From assembly GCF_024305035.1 (NCBI RefSeq), contig NZ_JAMWZB010000025.1, forward strand, positions 1 through 64,000: a DNA stretch of 64,000 bases, read 5' to 3'. The notes beneath the pieces are model-generated. The model searched no databases and had not been told where the DNA came from. It worked only from the letters and a program-made list of their open reading frames with translations. A program made the position numbers and the translations under genes. This document shows, one piece after another, positions 46,925 to 56,541 of the stretch. Positions within the stretch are counted from its first letter, which is position 1, and each line of letters opens with the position of its first letter. The stretch is from Algoriphagus sp. (lineage in GTDB: Bacteria > Bacteroidota > Bacteroidia > Cytophagales > Cyclobacteriaceae).

Positions 46925-48295
46925 CTAATCCTGATCTTCCTTTCGGATATGCTTGGGCAAGGACACGAAGACAGTTGTTCCTTTACCAAAAACTGATTCG
47001 ATCCAAACCTCTCCTTGGAGGGCTTCTACTGCTCGCTTCACGATGAGAAGACCTAGGCCTATTCGTTTGCGTTTGTAGTTTTGAATGGGGATTCGTTTAT
47101 AGGCCAAAAAGATTTTATCAATTTGCTCCTTTTCTATTCCTATTCCATGATCGCCAAACTCAAAAACCAGTTCATTTTTCAATTCGGTATAGGCTATCTC
47201 AATTTTATTTTCTTGATTGGGTTTAGAAAACTGCACGGCATTCATCAATAGGTTCGTAAAAATAGCCGTAATCATGTCCTTATCGGTATTGATTCTGGGA
47301 AGCTTCCCAATTTGAATTTTGACTGGGTAAGTTTCTATTTCACGTTTATTGCTGAGAAGAATTTCCTGAACCAATGCATTGAGATCAATCGTCTCCACTT
47401 TCCATTCGGCCTTTTCTGCAATCGAAAATTCCCAGAGACGCATGACGATATCCCGAACATCCTGCTCACCCTTCATGGCAAAATCGATAAAGGTCAGCCC
47501 CTTTTCATCCAACCGATCGTGATACTTATCCTTGATTCGTCTCAGAAAAGCCGAAATCATCCGCAAGGGTTCTTGCAGTTCCTGAGAAGTCACTTTGACC
47601 AGTTGCCCCATACTGAGATTATAAAATTCAAGCTTTTTCAAAGAGCTATCCAATCGTTGATTACTCCCCTCGAGTTGCTCCATGAGATTTCGCTGAAGCA
47701 ACAGGTTTTCCTCCATTTTTTGGAGAAGCAGAGGAAGTAGAATAGCAATAATCGCATTGACAAAAAACACATTAAGCGTCACTGCCAAAAATGGGATCAG
47801 CTCAATTCGTTGATTTTCGGGAATTGATGCCCAAGCGTAGCCTTGAGCCAAATAATACAGTAAACAAACCAAAATACTGGCGCCAATGGACAATTTCCAA
47901 TAAGACTTGGGTAAGAGTAAGGCCGTAAAAACAGCCCCTCCCACTAAATACATCAATCCCGGTCCCAAAAGCCCCAACTCGATCATCAACACTACAGCCA
48001 AAAAATAGATCAAATAGATAAAAAGGGATTTTTTTACTTTGACGCTTGGCCAAGAACTAAAAGCAAGAAGTAAAAGTGTGCAAATGGCAACCATATCAGA
48101 AGAGATCAAGAACCACCGCTTTTCCAAAAAAGAGACATACATGCCAGGAATTAAAACCAGGGTACTAAATGGAATTAAATAGATCAGCGTAATGTAAAAA
48201 AGTTGGTTTTGCCAAAAGGTCAACCCTTGGACAGTCAGGTCTTCAAAACCTAAATTATTCCAAATCACTTTCTTGTACGAATTCCAAAATTTCAT
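46925..48295 (-). CDS. Membrane histidine-kinase-like protein lacking the phospho-acceptor histidine
   Basis: 456 residues. Six hydrophobic segments fill residues 30-190, then a coiled coil (195-225), a degenerate HisKA and an HATPase_c domain. Where the sister kinases in this window read ASHDLQEPLR, this protein reads VTSQELQEPLR: Gln238 replaces the acceptor His (codon CAG at 47582-47584). The ATP-binding boxes are mostly kept (Asn352, DHGIGI, IGLGLLIV). It thus cannot autophosphorylate on the usual residue. It may act as a dimer partner, phosphatase or ATP-dependent switch. It ends 37 bp from the fourth sulfatase, convergent. The TM part shows no known sensor family. Confidence 0.85.
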   Translation of the reverse strand: MKFWNSYKKVIWNNLGFEDLTVQGLTFWQNQLFYITLIYLIPFSTLVLIPGMYVSFLEKRWFLISSDMVAICTLLLLAFSSWPSVKVKKSLFIYLIYFLAVVLMIELGLLGPGLMYLVGGAVFTALLLPKSYWKLSIGASILVCLLYYLAQGYAWASIPENQRIELIPFLAVTLNVFFVNAIIAILLPLLLQKMEENLLLQRNLMEQLEGSNQRLDSSLKKLEFYNLSMGQLVKVTSQELQEPLRMISAFLRRIKDKYHDRLDEKGLTFIDFAMKGEQDVRDIVMRLWEFSIAEKAEWKVETIDLNALVQEILLSNKREIETYPVKIQIGKLPRINTDKDMITAIFTNLLMNAVQFSKPNQENKIEIAYTELKNELVFEFGDHGIGIEKEQIDKIFLAYKRIPIQNYKRKRIGLGLLIVKRAVEALQGEVWIESVFGKGTTVFVSLPKHIRKEDQD

Positions 48296-48466
48296 CTAGA
48301 AGGCTGAGTAGAGGCTAAGTCTTAGTATACTATCCAAGGGTCATGAAGTGCTGGTAACCCTTCTGATCAAGGTACTAATAATTCACCGGTATTGAATACT
48401 GGTTGAGGATAAATCATAAAAAAGCTAATCAGGGCTCCATCCCCCCTTCAGATTGTCTTAGCTAAA

Positions 48467-48751
48467 TTAAAGTTTAGCTTTTCGTTTTTCATTCATTTGT
48501 CGGTCTATTTCCTCCAGTAAGGCAATCATCTTTATTCGGTTTTCTTTTTTATAGATATCAAAACCAAGCGATAAAAACTGCTCTTGAATAAATTTTAGGG
48601 CATTATAAGGCGTAACCGTAATTTTATTAAAAGCTGCTTCTTCCGGAGTCAATATAGTGTTGTACATATCGAGTAAAACAATGCCATTGTCGGATTTTTG
48701 CAATACCTCCACAGCGTTGTTGATTACTTTTGACCAATCAGGGTTCATCAT
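48467..48751 (-). CDS. Hypothetical small cytoplasmic protein
   Basis: 94 residues from an ATG at 48751 (a second ATG follows directly). No signal peptide or membrane segment; mixed alpha/beta by composition, with an Asn/Asp-containing GIVLLDMYNTILTPEE stretch and a basic C-terminus. No family recognised. It lies upstream of the histidine-kinase-like gene on the same strand, 171 bp apart, so it could share a transcript with it. Confidence 0.6.
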   Translation of the reverse strand: MMNPDWSKVINNAVEVLQKSDNGIVLLDMYNTILTPEEAAFNKITVTPYNALKFIQEQFLSLGFDIYKKENRIKMIALLEEIDRQMNEKRKAKL

Positions 48752-49221
48752 TATAGGGGGATTTATTAAATGCCTAAAAAATCATTCAACCAAATATCTT
48801 TAAAAATTATAATATCCACAAAATGATTTTTTTATTTCTTATTCATCTCTTTTTTTTCAGCCCAATAGGGTGCAGTCAAAAGAACAATTCAAACTCTCAA
48901 GAGCATTTTTTTTCAAAACTTTGAAATCAGTCAACCCCTTGGTTACCTGATTAAAACCAAGCCCAACGAACCGAATTTTAACATTACATTAGGAATACCG
49001 AATTAATCATAGCTAAGTTAGATTTTTAAGTAATAAGTAGGGATAGGTATATCATGCTAAAATTGAATCCAAGCCGAGATTTAAGTCTAGGGAAAAGAAC
49101 TTTTCGGAGATTTTCCTCTTCCTAAGTATTTTTTCAAAAAAAGTCATCTATAATTTCTCCAAAATATCCTTACATTAATAGTGAAATTATCATAACCGAT
49201 TTTTTATTCCCAGAATATGAA
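48752..49221. other. AT-rich divergent promoter region
   Basis: 470 bp between the small protein gene and the giant kinase gene. No reading frame, repeat or clear TAnnTTTG element was found. A short Lys/Asn-rich frame is a chance product of base composition. Confidence 0.4.
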
Positions 49222-52200
49222 ATGAAGAATTCTGAAAAAAACGATAATCCTGAATCATTTTTAGAAACGGCATTGACATCTACCCTAGAAAAGGAGTTTG
49301 ATGATTTAGCTGAATTGGCGCGAGAGCTCTGCAAAGTGCCTTATGCGTTTATTTCCTTCTTCATCAATGGTGAACAGATTTTCAAAGCCAGCAAAGGGAT
49401 AAAAGCTCCGACAATTTCAGTAAAAAAATCGCTTTGCCGGGAGCTTTTGGAAAGACCCAATGAGATTACTGTATTAGAAGACATCAACCAAAACCCAAAC
49501 TATCAGGATCATCCCCTTGTCAACAGGGAAAATGGGGTTGTATTCCATGCTGGAGCTCCTTTAATCGATAGCCAAAACAACCTGATTGGAAGTATCTGTG
49601 TGCAGGACCAAAAACGTCGTAAACTTTCGGATGCCCAAATCCAAGGGCTCCGAAAACTTGCCAATCAAGTAGTTCATGTATTGGAACTCAACCAACACAA
49701 AATTCAGCTCGAAAAGATTAAATCCGAATTGGAAAAAGAGCATCTTCGAGTCCATAATCTTATTCTTGCCACTAAAGTGGGGACTTGGGAATGGGATATT
49801 TTAAACAATGAATTGCACTACAGTTCAAGTTGGGCAGAAATGATTGGCTACACCCTGGAGGAACTGGGAACCATCGACCGAGAAACCCGGGTAAAATTTA
49901 TTCATCCCGAAGATTTAGAAACTTCCAATCTCTGGCTGGAAAGCTGCCTTCAAGGCAAAAACCAAATGTATGAATGCGAGGTCCGGATGAAGCATAAAAA
50001 TGGATCCTGGATCTGGGTTTTAGACCGAGGCCAAGTGATGGATTGGGACCAGGAAGGTAACCCTGCTCGGATGTTTGGTACCCACACGAACATCACAGGG
50101 CAGGTCATTGCTAATCAAGAGATCATTAAACGTGAAAAACGGTTTCGGACTCTAGTCGAAAATAGCGATGAGGCGGTGGCAATTTTAGGCTTAGATGGAA
50201 AACCAACTTACGTTTCCCCATCTATTCATCGGGTATTGGGTTATTCCGAATCCGAGGCGATGAAAATCAGTCTGGACAAACTTGTACATCCGGATGATTT
50301 TGCCGGAGTAGAGAAACAACTCCAAGCAGCTTTGGCAAATCCAGGAAAATCGCTCCCGGGACATCCTGCTCGAGTCCAACACAAAAACGGTTCCTGGAGA
50401 TGGGTTTCTGCTACCATCACCAATATGCTTCATGACCCGGTCATCAATGGAATTGTCGATAACTTTAAGGACATTACCACCGAGTACCTGGCTAAAGAAA
50501 ACCTACAAAAAAGTGAAAAAAGGTTTAAAACACTCGCTCAGGAAGGAGCAGACTTGGTTACCATCATCAGTCCTCAAGGAACTTACAACTACCTCAGCCC
50601 AAATTATGAGTCCTATTTAGGTCAAAAAATCGAAACCCTTATCGGACAGGTTGCCGAAGATTTTATTCACCCTGAAGATGTAAAGCAGGTGAGAAGAGAT
50701 TTCTCAGCAATTGATCATAAAAGGCAGATCAAAGGTCGTCCCTTCCGAATGAAACATCAGGAAGATGGCTGGAGATGGCTCCAAAGTGTAGCCACTAACC
50801 TTATTGATGACCCTGATATCCAAGGGATAGTAGTCAATTCAGTGGATGTCACGGCCATTATACGTGCGCAAAATCTTCTCAAAAAAAGTAATGAGCGGTT
50901 TGAGCTGGTCATGAAAGCCGGTTCGGAAAGTATCTGGGACTTCAACCCAAAAAACCAATCCCTATTTTTGGGAGACGGCTTCCGCAAAAGCTTCAACTTT
51001 CAGATTCAATCAGAAGCAGAAAACAATGACTTGATCAACCAAGCGATTCATCCAGAGGATAAAAAAAGGGTGCTGAACAGCTTCAGAGCTGCCCTTAAAA
51101 ACAAAAACCAGGAAGTTTGGGAAATGGAGTTCCGCCTTTTGAGGGGACCTCAAGACTACGCGTATGTTTACGATAAAGCCGTCATTCTACGAGATAAAAC
51201 AGGAAAGGCCATCCGTGCGGTGGGGGCCATGCGGGACATTAGCCGAGAACACTACTTCAGAACCTTGGAGGCCATCGAAAAAGAGGTCATGGAGGCAAGT
51301 TTTAAAGAAAATGCTTCAGAAAAAACAATTTTTGATCAATTAATTCTACAGCTCGAAGAGCTAATTCCGGACCTAAAAGGGTCTATCCTTCGGGTTAAAG
51401 ATGATCAACTCAGAAACTTGAGCTCCCCATCTTTGACAAACCAATACATTTCTGAAATCGAAGGACAGCCCATCGGGCTCAACCAAGGATCCTGCGGAAC
51501 ATCAGCTTTTCTAAAAGAAAATGTCTTGGTAGATGATGTCCAAAAAAGCCCTTATTGGCAAGATTTCAGAGAATTAGCTCAGCGTTACCAAATCGGTGCT
51601 TGTTGGTCATTCCCAGTAATTTCAGCAGGATCACAGGTTATCGGGACAGTGGCTTACTATTTCCCTTATCCGAAGTCCCCATCAGCCCAGGAACTGGAAA
51701 CCTTGGAGCGAACCCACCGTCTGGTGTCCATTTTAATGGCCAAGTTTGATTACTTAGAGAAAATCCGAAGTTCAAATGAGCGCTACGAATATGTCAATAA
51801 ATCAACCAATGAGGCGATTTTTGACTGGGATGTGGAGAAAGATATCTTTACCTGGGGAGAAAGCTTCACTCGAGTATTTGGCCATCAAATCGATTTTGAA
51901 AATTTCACTTTGAGTCATTGGAGAAAGCTCATGCATCCTGAGGATGGAGAAAAGAAAGAAAAAGAGTGGGAACAATTCATTAAAAACCCCGATCAGTCCA
52001 GGTGGGACAATACCTTCCGTTTTCTCAAAGAGGATCAAACCTACGCATTTGTAGAGGAAAAGGGATTTATGATCCGTGACAAACAAGGCAAGGCGATCCG
52101 AATGATCGGAGTACTCCGGGACCAGACCCAGCTTCATATCGATCAAGAGCAAAAGGAGCTCAAGGCTAAAATCTCAGAATTATTTAAAACAGACCAAAGC

Positions 52201-55200
52201 CTATTACAAATCTACCAAGCGGTTTGCCAGCTTATTTTGGATTTTGGAAATTTTGAAATCACGGAAATATGGTTAAAAGGCAACTCCAAAACTAAACTCA
52301 AACTAGTAGGTAAAAGTATTAAACACCTCGAATACGAATCAATTTATACCCATAAGCAAACCATATCCGAACTAAGCAAAGGGTCTGGACTACCGGGAGC
52401 GGCTTGGAAGACAGGATCGGTACAGGTATGGAATCATTTAGAAAAAAACCCGAATTTTATTCGCTCACAATCCGCCAAAGAATTTGGATTGAAATCGGGT
52501 ATCGCAATCCCCATCGAATCTAAAGATGAAATCATTGGATCTTGTCTCATCCTTTGCAGTTCAGACTTAGAAAAAGACCTGCAAACGCAGTCTATCCTTC
52601 AGGTCATTCAGGAAATTTTGGGAAAGGAAATTGAGCGAAAACAGCAGGAAGAAGAACTCATGGAGTTTTTTGAAAATGCGCCGGATATTTTGGCCATTGC
52701 TACCCCAAATGGTTATTTTTCCAAAGTAAATCCTGCCTTCTGTCAGCTTATGGGCTATTCAGCAGAAGAACTTACCACCCGCCCTTTTATAGATTATGTG
52801 CATCCGGATGATCTCAGCGACACGAGCAAGGAATACCAAGAAACCAAATCCGGGGAACGACTGGCGAGAAATTTTGTCAACCGGTATCGTACGAAATCTG
52901 GTGAATACCGATACATCTCCTGGAGCTCATCGGGAATCTTCGGCAGCGACTCCAATGTTTTCGCCTTTGGCCGGGATATCACCGAACTTAAAAAACTGGA
53001 GGAACTACTCCATAACGCTTCCAAGCTCTCCAGAGTAGGTGGCTGGGAGGTCAATCTTTTAACCAAGGAAATCAAATGGTCAAAGATGACTCATGAGATT
53101 CATGAAACCGATCAAAACACAATCCTGACTTTAGAAAACGCCTTAGAATTTTACCGAAAAGAATATCGGGATATGGTCAACGAAAAGGTTCGAAAGGCAA
53201 TGGAATCCGGAGAAAATTATGAATTTGAGGCTCCTGTCATCACCGCCAAAGGGAAAGAACGCTGGATCCGTTCCATCGGGGAAGCGGAAATGGTGGATGG
53301 TAAATGCATTCGAATCTTTGGTTCGATTCAGGATATACACGAGCGAAAAATGGTGGAAATGCGGTTCAAAAGTGTTTCAGACAGTATTCCGGGGGTAATT
53401 TTTCAATACGTTTTAAATCCGGATGGCAGCAACAAGCTACAACATGTAAGCCAAGGTTCGTATAAAATCTGGGGGCTAAGTCCCGAAGATTGTGTGCGGG
53501 ATAGTGGCTTGGTTTGGACTCAAGTAGCCATGGGTGGCGATATCGAAAACCTGCGAAAAAGCATAGAGGATTCTGCCCGCAACCTCAGCAACTGGAATTG
53601 TGAATGGCGGGTCCTTTCCCATGATGGTAAAATCAGATACCTCAAAGGCGTTGGTACTCCACATAAAATGGCAGATGGGAGGATAATCTGGGACAGCTTG
53701 GTCATGGATACCACTGACCAAAAAAACTTGGAAAACCTTCTGGAACAGTCTGCGCGAATGGCCAAAATCGGCAGCTGGGAAGTCATTCCTGACGCAGACC
53801 CCTTACTGCTCCAATGGTCCAACACGACTCGGGAGATATTGGAATCCGATAAGCAGGGCATCGAACTTGAATCCGCTTATTCATTTTATCAAGGAGAATA
53901 TAAAAATCAGGCAAGAGAGGCCATGGAGCGATTAATTCGGTTTGGAGTAGGCTTTGACATCGAATTATTGCTCACCACACCTCAAGGAAATTCCAAATGG
54001 ATCCGTTGCATAGGAAATGCTCAAGTGGTGAATGGATTGGTGCTCCGGGCCTATGGAAGCTTTCAAGATATCCATGACCGAAAAGTCGCAGAAATTGATT
54101 TACAGGAACTTTTGGAAGAGCGCAATACGATTCTCGAAAGTATTGGAGATGGTTTTTTTGCAGTAGACCTCAAGTTCAAGGTGACCTATTGGAATTATAA
54201 AGCCGAGCAGATGTTGAGGATTTCCCGAGAGTCCATTTTAGGGAAAAACCTTTGGGATGTGTTCGATGATGAAGCAAATCCGGTTTCCCGTGATTTTTAT
54301 CAAAAAGCCATGAAAACCGGTAAGATTCAGCATTTTGAGGACTATTTCGCGAAATATGGGCGCTGGTTTGATGTTTCGGTTTTTCCCTCCGAAATGGGAC
54401 TTACCGTGTATTTCAAAGATGTCACGAGTGAAAAATTAGCAAAGGCGGAATTGGAAGCTTCCAACGAGCGCTTTGAACTGGTCGCCAAAGCAACCAATGA
54501 CGCAATTTGGGATTATGATATCCTAAATGACCAGCTCTTCTGGGGGAAAGGGTTCCAAACACTTTTTGGCTATGACCCGGATTTATTCGAACCCCGATTT
54601 GAAAAACTGATCGGATTGATTCATCAAGAGGATAGACCCAGAATTATAGAGAAAATAGAGGAAATGATGAAAAGTTCGGAGTCTAATCATTGGATTGAGG
54701 AATACCGATTTTTGAAAGCCGATGGCAGCTATTCTTTTGTCGCTGACAGAGCCTCATTTATCCGAAATACCAAAGGCATCCCAATCAGAGCGATAGGAGC
54801 TATGTCAGATATCACCGAGCGAAAATCTTATGAAGAATCCCTGAAGCGGCTCAATGAGAATCTAGAAAAACAGGCGAAGGAATTGGCCATTTCCAATTCC
54901 GAACTCGAACAATTTGCTTACATCGCCTCCCATGATTTACAGGAACCCCTTCGGATGGTATCCAGCTTTTTATCTCAACTGGAACGACGATATCAGGACC
55001 AGCTGGATGAAAAAGCACTGCGATATATTGATTTTGCCAAAGGAGGGGCAGTCAGAATGCGGCAGATTATTTTAGATCTGTTGGAATTTTCACGCGTAGG
55101 CAAGCAAGAGGAGGAAATCAAACCGATCGATCTTCGGGAAGTCATTAAAGAAGTCGGCTTACTCCAAAAGCGACTCTTGGAAGAGAAAAACGGACAACTC

Positions 55201-55572
55201 CTCTTTAGGGGAAACCCAAAAGTAAAAAGCTATCCTTCACCCTTGTTGCAGGTTCTCCATAACCTCATTGGGAATGCCATCAAATATAGTAAACCCGATG
55301 TCCCACCAATCGTAGAAGTCACTTGTAAAGAGCTGGCTGATCATTGGTCTATTTCCGTCTCTGACAATGGTATTGGGATCAAAACCGATTACTTTGATAA
55401 AATTTTTGTTATTTTTCAACGCCTGCATCGAAAAGAAGAATACAATGGGACTGGAATGGGACTAGCCATAGTTAAAAAAATAATAGAAGGTTTGGGCGGA
55501 AAGATCTGGGTCGAATCAAACTTAGATGTGGGTAGTACGTTTACTTTTACCTTACCAAAAAAACCCGTATGA
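49222..55572 (+). CDS. Giant multi-PAS/GAF sensor histidine kinase
   Basis: 2116 residues, unbroken. Order: GAF (1-170), four PAS/PAC units (about 175-685), GAF (about 695-850), PAS (about 855-980), GAF (about 985-1145), six PAS units (about 1150-1885), coiled linker, HisKA with His1904 in ASHDLQEPLRM, HATPase_c with DNGIGI and GTGMGLAIV boxes. No membrane segments. The second half (GAF, PAS, then units starting RVGGWEV, SIPGVIFQYV, KIGSWEV, TILESIGDGFFAVD) matches the order in the split kinase at 10264-15557, so the two are paralogs. A single-domain response regulator overlaps its stop by 4 bp. So many sensor units suggest integration of several cytoplasmic cues; none can be named. Confidence 0.95.
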   Translation: MKNSEKNDNPESFLETALTSTLEKEFDDLAELARELCKVPYAFISFFINGEQIFKASKGIKAPTISVKKSLCRELLERPNEITVLEDINQNPNYQDHPLVNRENGVVFHAGAPLIDSQNNLIGSICVQDQKRRKLSDAQIQGLRKLANQVVHVLELNQHKIQLEKIKSELEKEHLRVHNLILATKVGTWEWDILNNELHYSSSWAEMIGYTLEELGTIDRETRVKFIHPEDLETSNLWLESCLQGKNQMYECEVRMKHKNGSWIWVLDRGQVMDWDQEGNPARMFGTHTNITGQVIANQEIIKREKRFRTLVENSDEAVAILGLDGKPTYVSPSIHRVLGYSESEAMKISLDKLVHPDDFAGVEKQLQAALANPGKSLPGHPARVQHKNGSWRWVSATITNMLHDPVINGIVDNFKDITTEYLAKENLQKSEKRFKTLAQEGADLVTIISPQGTYNYLSPNYESYLGQKIETLIGQVAEDFIHPEDVKQVRRDFSAIDHKRQIKGRPFRMKHQEDGWRWLQSVATNLIDDPDIQGIVVNSVDVTAIIRAQNLLKKSNERFELVMKAGSESIWDFNPKNQSLFLGDGFRKSFNFQIQSEAENNDLINQAIHPEDKKRVLNSFRAALKNKNQEVWEMEFRLLRGPQDYAYVYDKAVILRDKTGKAIRAVGAMRDISREHYFRTLEAIEKEVMEASFKENASEKTIFDQLILQLEELIPDLKGSILRVKDDQLRNLSSPSLTNQYISEIEGQPIGLNQGSCGTSAFLKENVLVDDVQKSPYWQDFRELAQRYQIGACWSFPVISAGSQVIGTVAYYFPYPKSPSAQELETLERTHRLVSILMAKFDYLEKIRSSNERYEYVNKSTNEAIFDWDVEKDIFTWGESFTRVFGHQIDFENFTLSHWRKLMHPEDGEKKEKEWEQFIKNPDQSRWDNTFRFLKEDQTYAFVEEKGFMIRDKQGKAIRMIGVLRDQTQLHIDQEQKELKAKISELFKTDQSLLQIYQAVCQLILDFGNFEITEIWLKGNSKTKLKLVGKSIKHLEYESIYTHKQTISELSKGSGLPGAAWKTGSVQVWNHLEKNPNFIRSQSAKEFGLKSGIAIPIESKDEIIGSCLILCSSDLEKDLQTQSILQVIQEILGKEIERKQQEEELMEFFENAPDILAIATPNGYFSKVNPAFCQLMGYSAEELTTRPFIDYVHPDDLSDTSKEYQETKSGERLARNFVNRYRTKSGEYRYISWSSSGIFGSDSNVFAFGRDITELKKLEELLHNASKLSRVGGWEVNLLTKEIKWSKMTHEIHETDQNTILTLENALEFYRKEYRDMVNEKVRKAMESGENYEFEAPVITAKGKERWIRSIGEAEMVDGKCIRIFGSIQDIHERKMVEMRFKSVSDSIPGVIFQYVLNPDGSNKLQHVSQGSYKIWGLSPEDCVRDSGLVWTQVAMGGDIENLRKSIEDSARNLSNWNCEWRVLSHDGKIRYLKGVGTPHKMADGRIIWDSLVMDTTDQKNLENLLEQSARMAKIGSWEVIPDADPLLLQWSNTTREILESDKQGIELESAYSFYQGEYKNQAREAMERLIRFGVGFDIELLLTTPQGNSKWIRCIGNAQVVNGLVLRAYGSFQDIHDRKVAEIDLQELLEERNTILESIGDGFFAVDLKFKVTYWNYKAEQMLRISRESILGKNLWDVFDDEANPVSRDFYQKAMKTGKIQHFEDYFAKYGRWFDVSVFPSEMGLTVYFKDVTSEKLAKAELEASNERFELVAKATNDAIWDYDILNDQLFWGKGFQTLFGYDPDLFEPRFEKLIGLIHQEDRPRIIEKIEEMMKSSESNHWIEEYRFLKADGSYSFVADRASFIRNTKGIPIRAIGAMSDITERKSYEESLKRLNENLEKQAKELAISNSELEQFAYIASHDLQEPLRMVSSFLSQLERRYQDQLDEKALRYIDFAKGGAVRMRQIILDLLEFSRVGKQEEEIKPIDLREVIKEVGLLQKRLLEEKNGQLLFRGNPKVKSYPSPLLQVLHNLIGNAIKYSKPDVPPIVEVTCKELADHWSISVSDNGIGIKTDYFDKIFVIFQRLHRKEEYNGTGMGLAIVKKIIEGLGGKIWVESNLDVGSTFTFTLPKKPV

Positions 55573-56003
55573 GAAACATGCACATTTTACTGATTGAAGA
55601 TAATGAAGGGGATATCCTTCTGATCCGAGAGGTGCTTTCGGGTCGGCCCTTTATTAAAAAAATATCGGTTGCAACCAATGGACAGGAAGGAATCGATTTT
55701 GTGACTAAAAAAGGTCCGTTTAGAAAGGAAGTCAGTCCGGATTTGATTTTATTGGATATTAATCTTCCACTTAAAAATGGACATGAGGTTTTGAAAACCC
55801 TGAAAAATAACGACAAAACCAGACATATTCCCATAATCGTCCTTACCACCTCTTCTTCACCTGATGACATCAAAAAAAGCTATCAGTCCTTTGCCAATCT
55901 TTACCTCACCAAGCCGGTAGATATGGAATCATTCGATGATGCGGTCAGTGCCATCGAGGGTTTTTGGTCCGATATGGTGAAACTACCAAGTACCTCAGCT
56001 TAG
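55569..56003 (+). CDS. Single-domain response regulator (Rcp1-like), partner of the giant kinase
   Basis: 144 residues, one receiver domain: Asp11, phospho-acceptor Asp63 in LLDINLP, Thr93/Thr94, Lys115 in TKP. The ATG overlaps the kinase TGA (ATGA), which indicates coupled translation. It closely resembles the regulator at 9831-10271, as expected if the kinase-regulator pair was duplicated. No output domain. Its stop overlaps the stop of the convergent regulator gene on the other strand. Confidence 0.93.
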   Translation: MRNMHILLIEDNEGDILLIREVLSGRPFIKKISVATNGQEGIDFVTKKGPFRKEVSPDLILLDINLPLKNGHEVLKTLKNNDKTRHIPIIVLTTSSSPDDIKKSYQSFANLYLTKPVDMESFDDAVSAIEGFWSDMVKLPSTSA

Positions 56004-56434
56004 ATTTCAGGATTGACCTTGGCCATATAATCATCTAAAATCCCCCGAATGCCATTTTTATTCATCGGTTTGTGATAGTAGCCTTTGACCATGGGGTAAG
56101 ACAAACCCCGATTTCGCTCCTCTAGGGAAATCGAACTGGTCAAAATGACAATGTAATACCCCAGCTGAAGAGCATGGTCTAGCTGAGAAAAAGCCTCCAA
56201 AAATTCCCAACCATTCATTTCAGGCATATTGATATCCAATAAGACCAAGTTGGAGAAATTAGGCCTTGCTTCATCTTTTTGTTCTAAGATCGATTGAAGG
56301 AATTCTTTCCCCGTGTAAAACGATTGAAGTGGTTGGTATACCTCAATTTTTTTTAAGTTTTTCTTAGCGATCAGATGAAAAGCCGGGTCATCGTCAACTA
56401 AGATTATTTTGTTTAAAAATTTCGATTCAGCCAT
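56000..56434 (-). CDS. Single-domain response regulator
   Basis: 144 residues from the ATG at 56434 (MAESKF); the in-frame extension to 56500 lacks receiver-like sequence. Receiver domain with Asp14-16 pocket, phospho-acceptor Asp67 in LLDINMPEMNGW, Thr99/Ser100 and Lys122 in HKP. It is a different branch from the Rcp1-like regulators: the loop is shorter and the motif is DINMPEMNG. It is convergent with the regulator at 55569-56003, sharing bases of the stop codons. No kinase adjoins it on its strand. Confidence 0.88.
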   Translation of the reverse strand: MAESKFLNKIILVDDDPAFHLIAKKNLKKIEVYQPLQSFYTGKEFLQSILEQKDEARPNFSNLVLLDINMPEMNGWEFLEAFSQLDHALQLGYYIVILTSSISLEERNRGLSYPMVKGYYHKPMNKNGIRGILDDYMAKVNPEI

Positions 56435-56541
56435 ATTTATCCAAAGATAAGAAAGGCAAAATTGAGATTTTTTTTCGTGCAATCCATTGAAAAAACACAT
56501 TAAAAATCAAATAGTTAAACCATGTTTTTCTTTCTAGTTGC

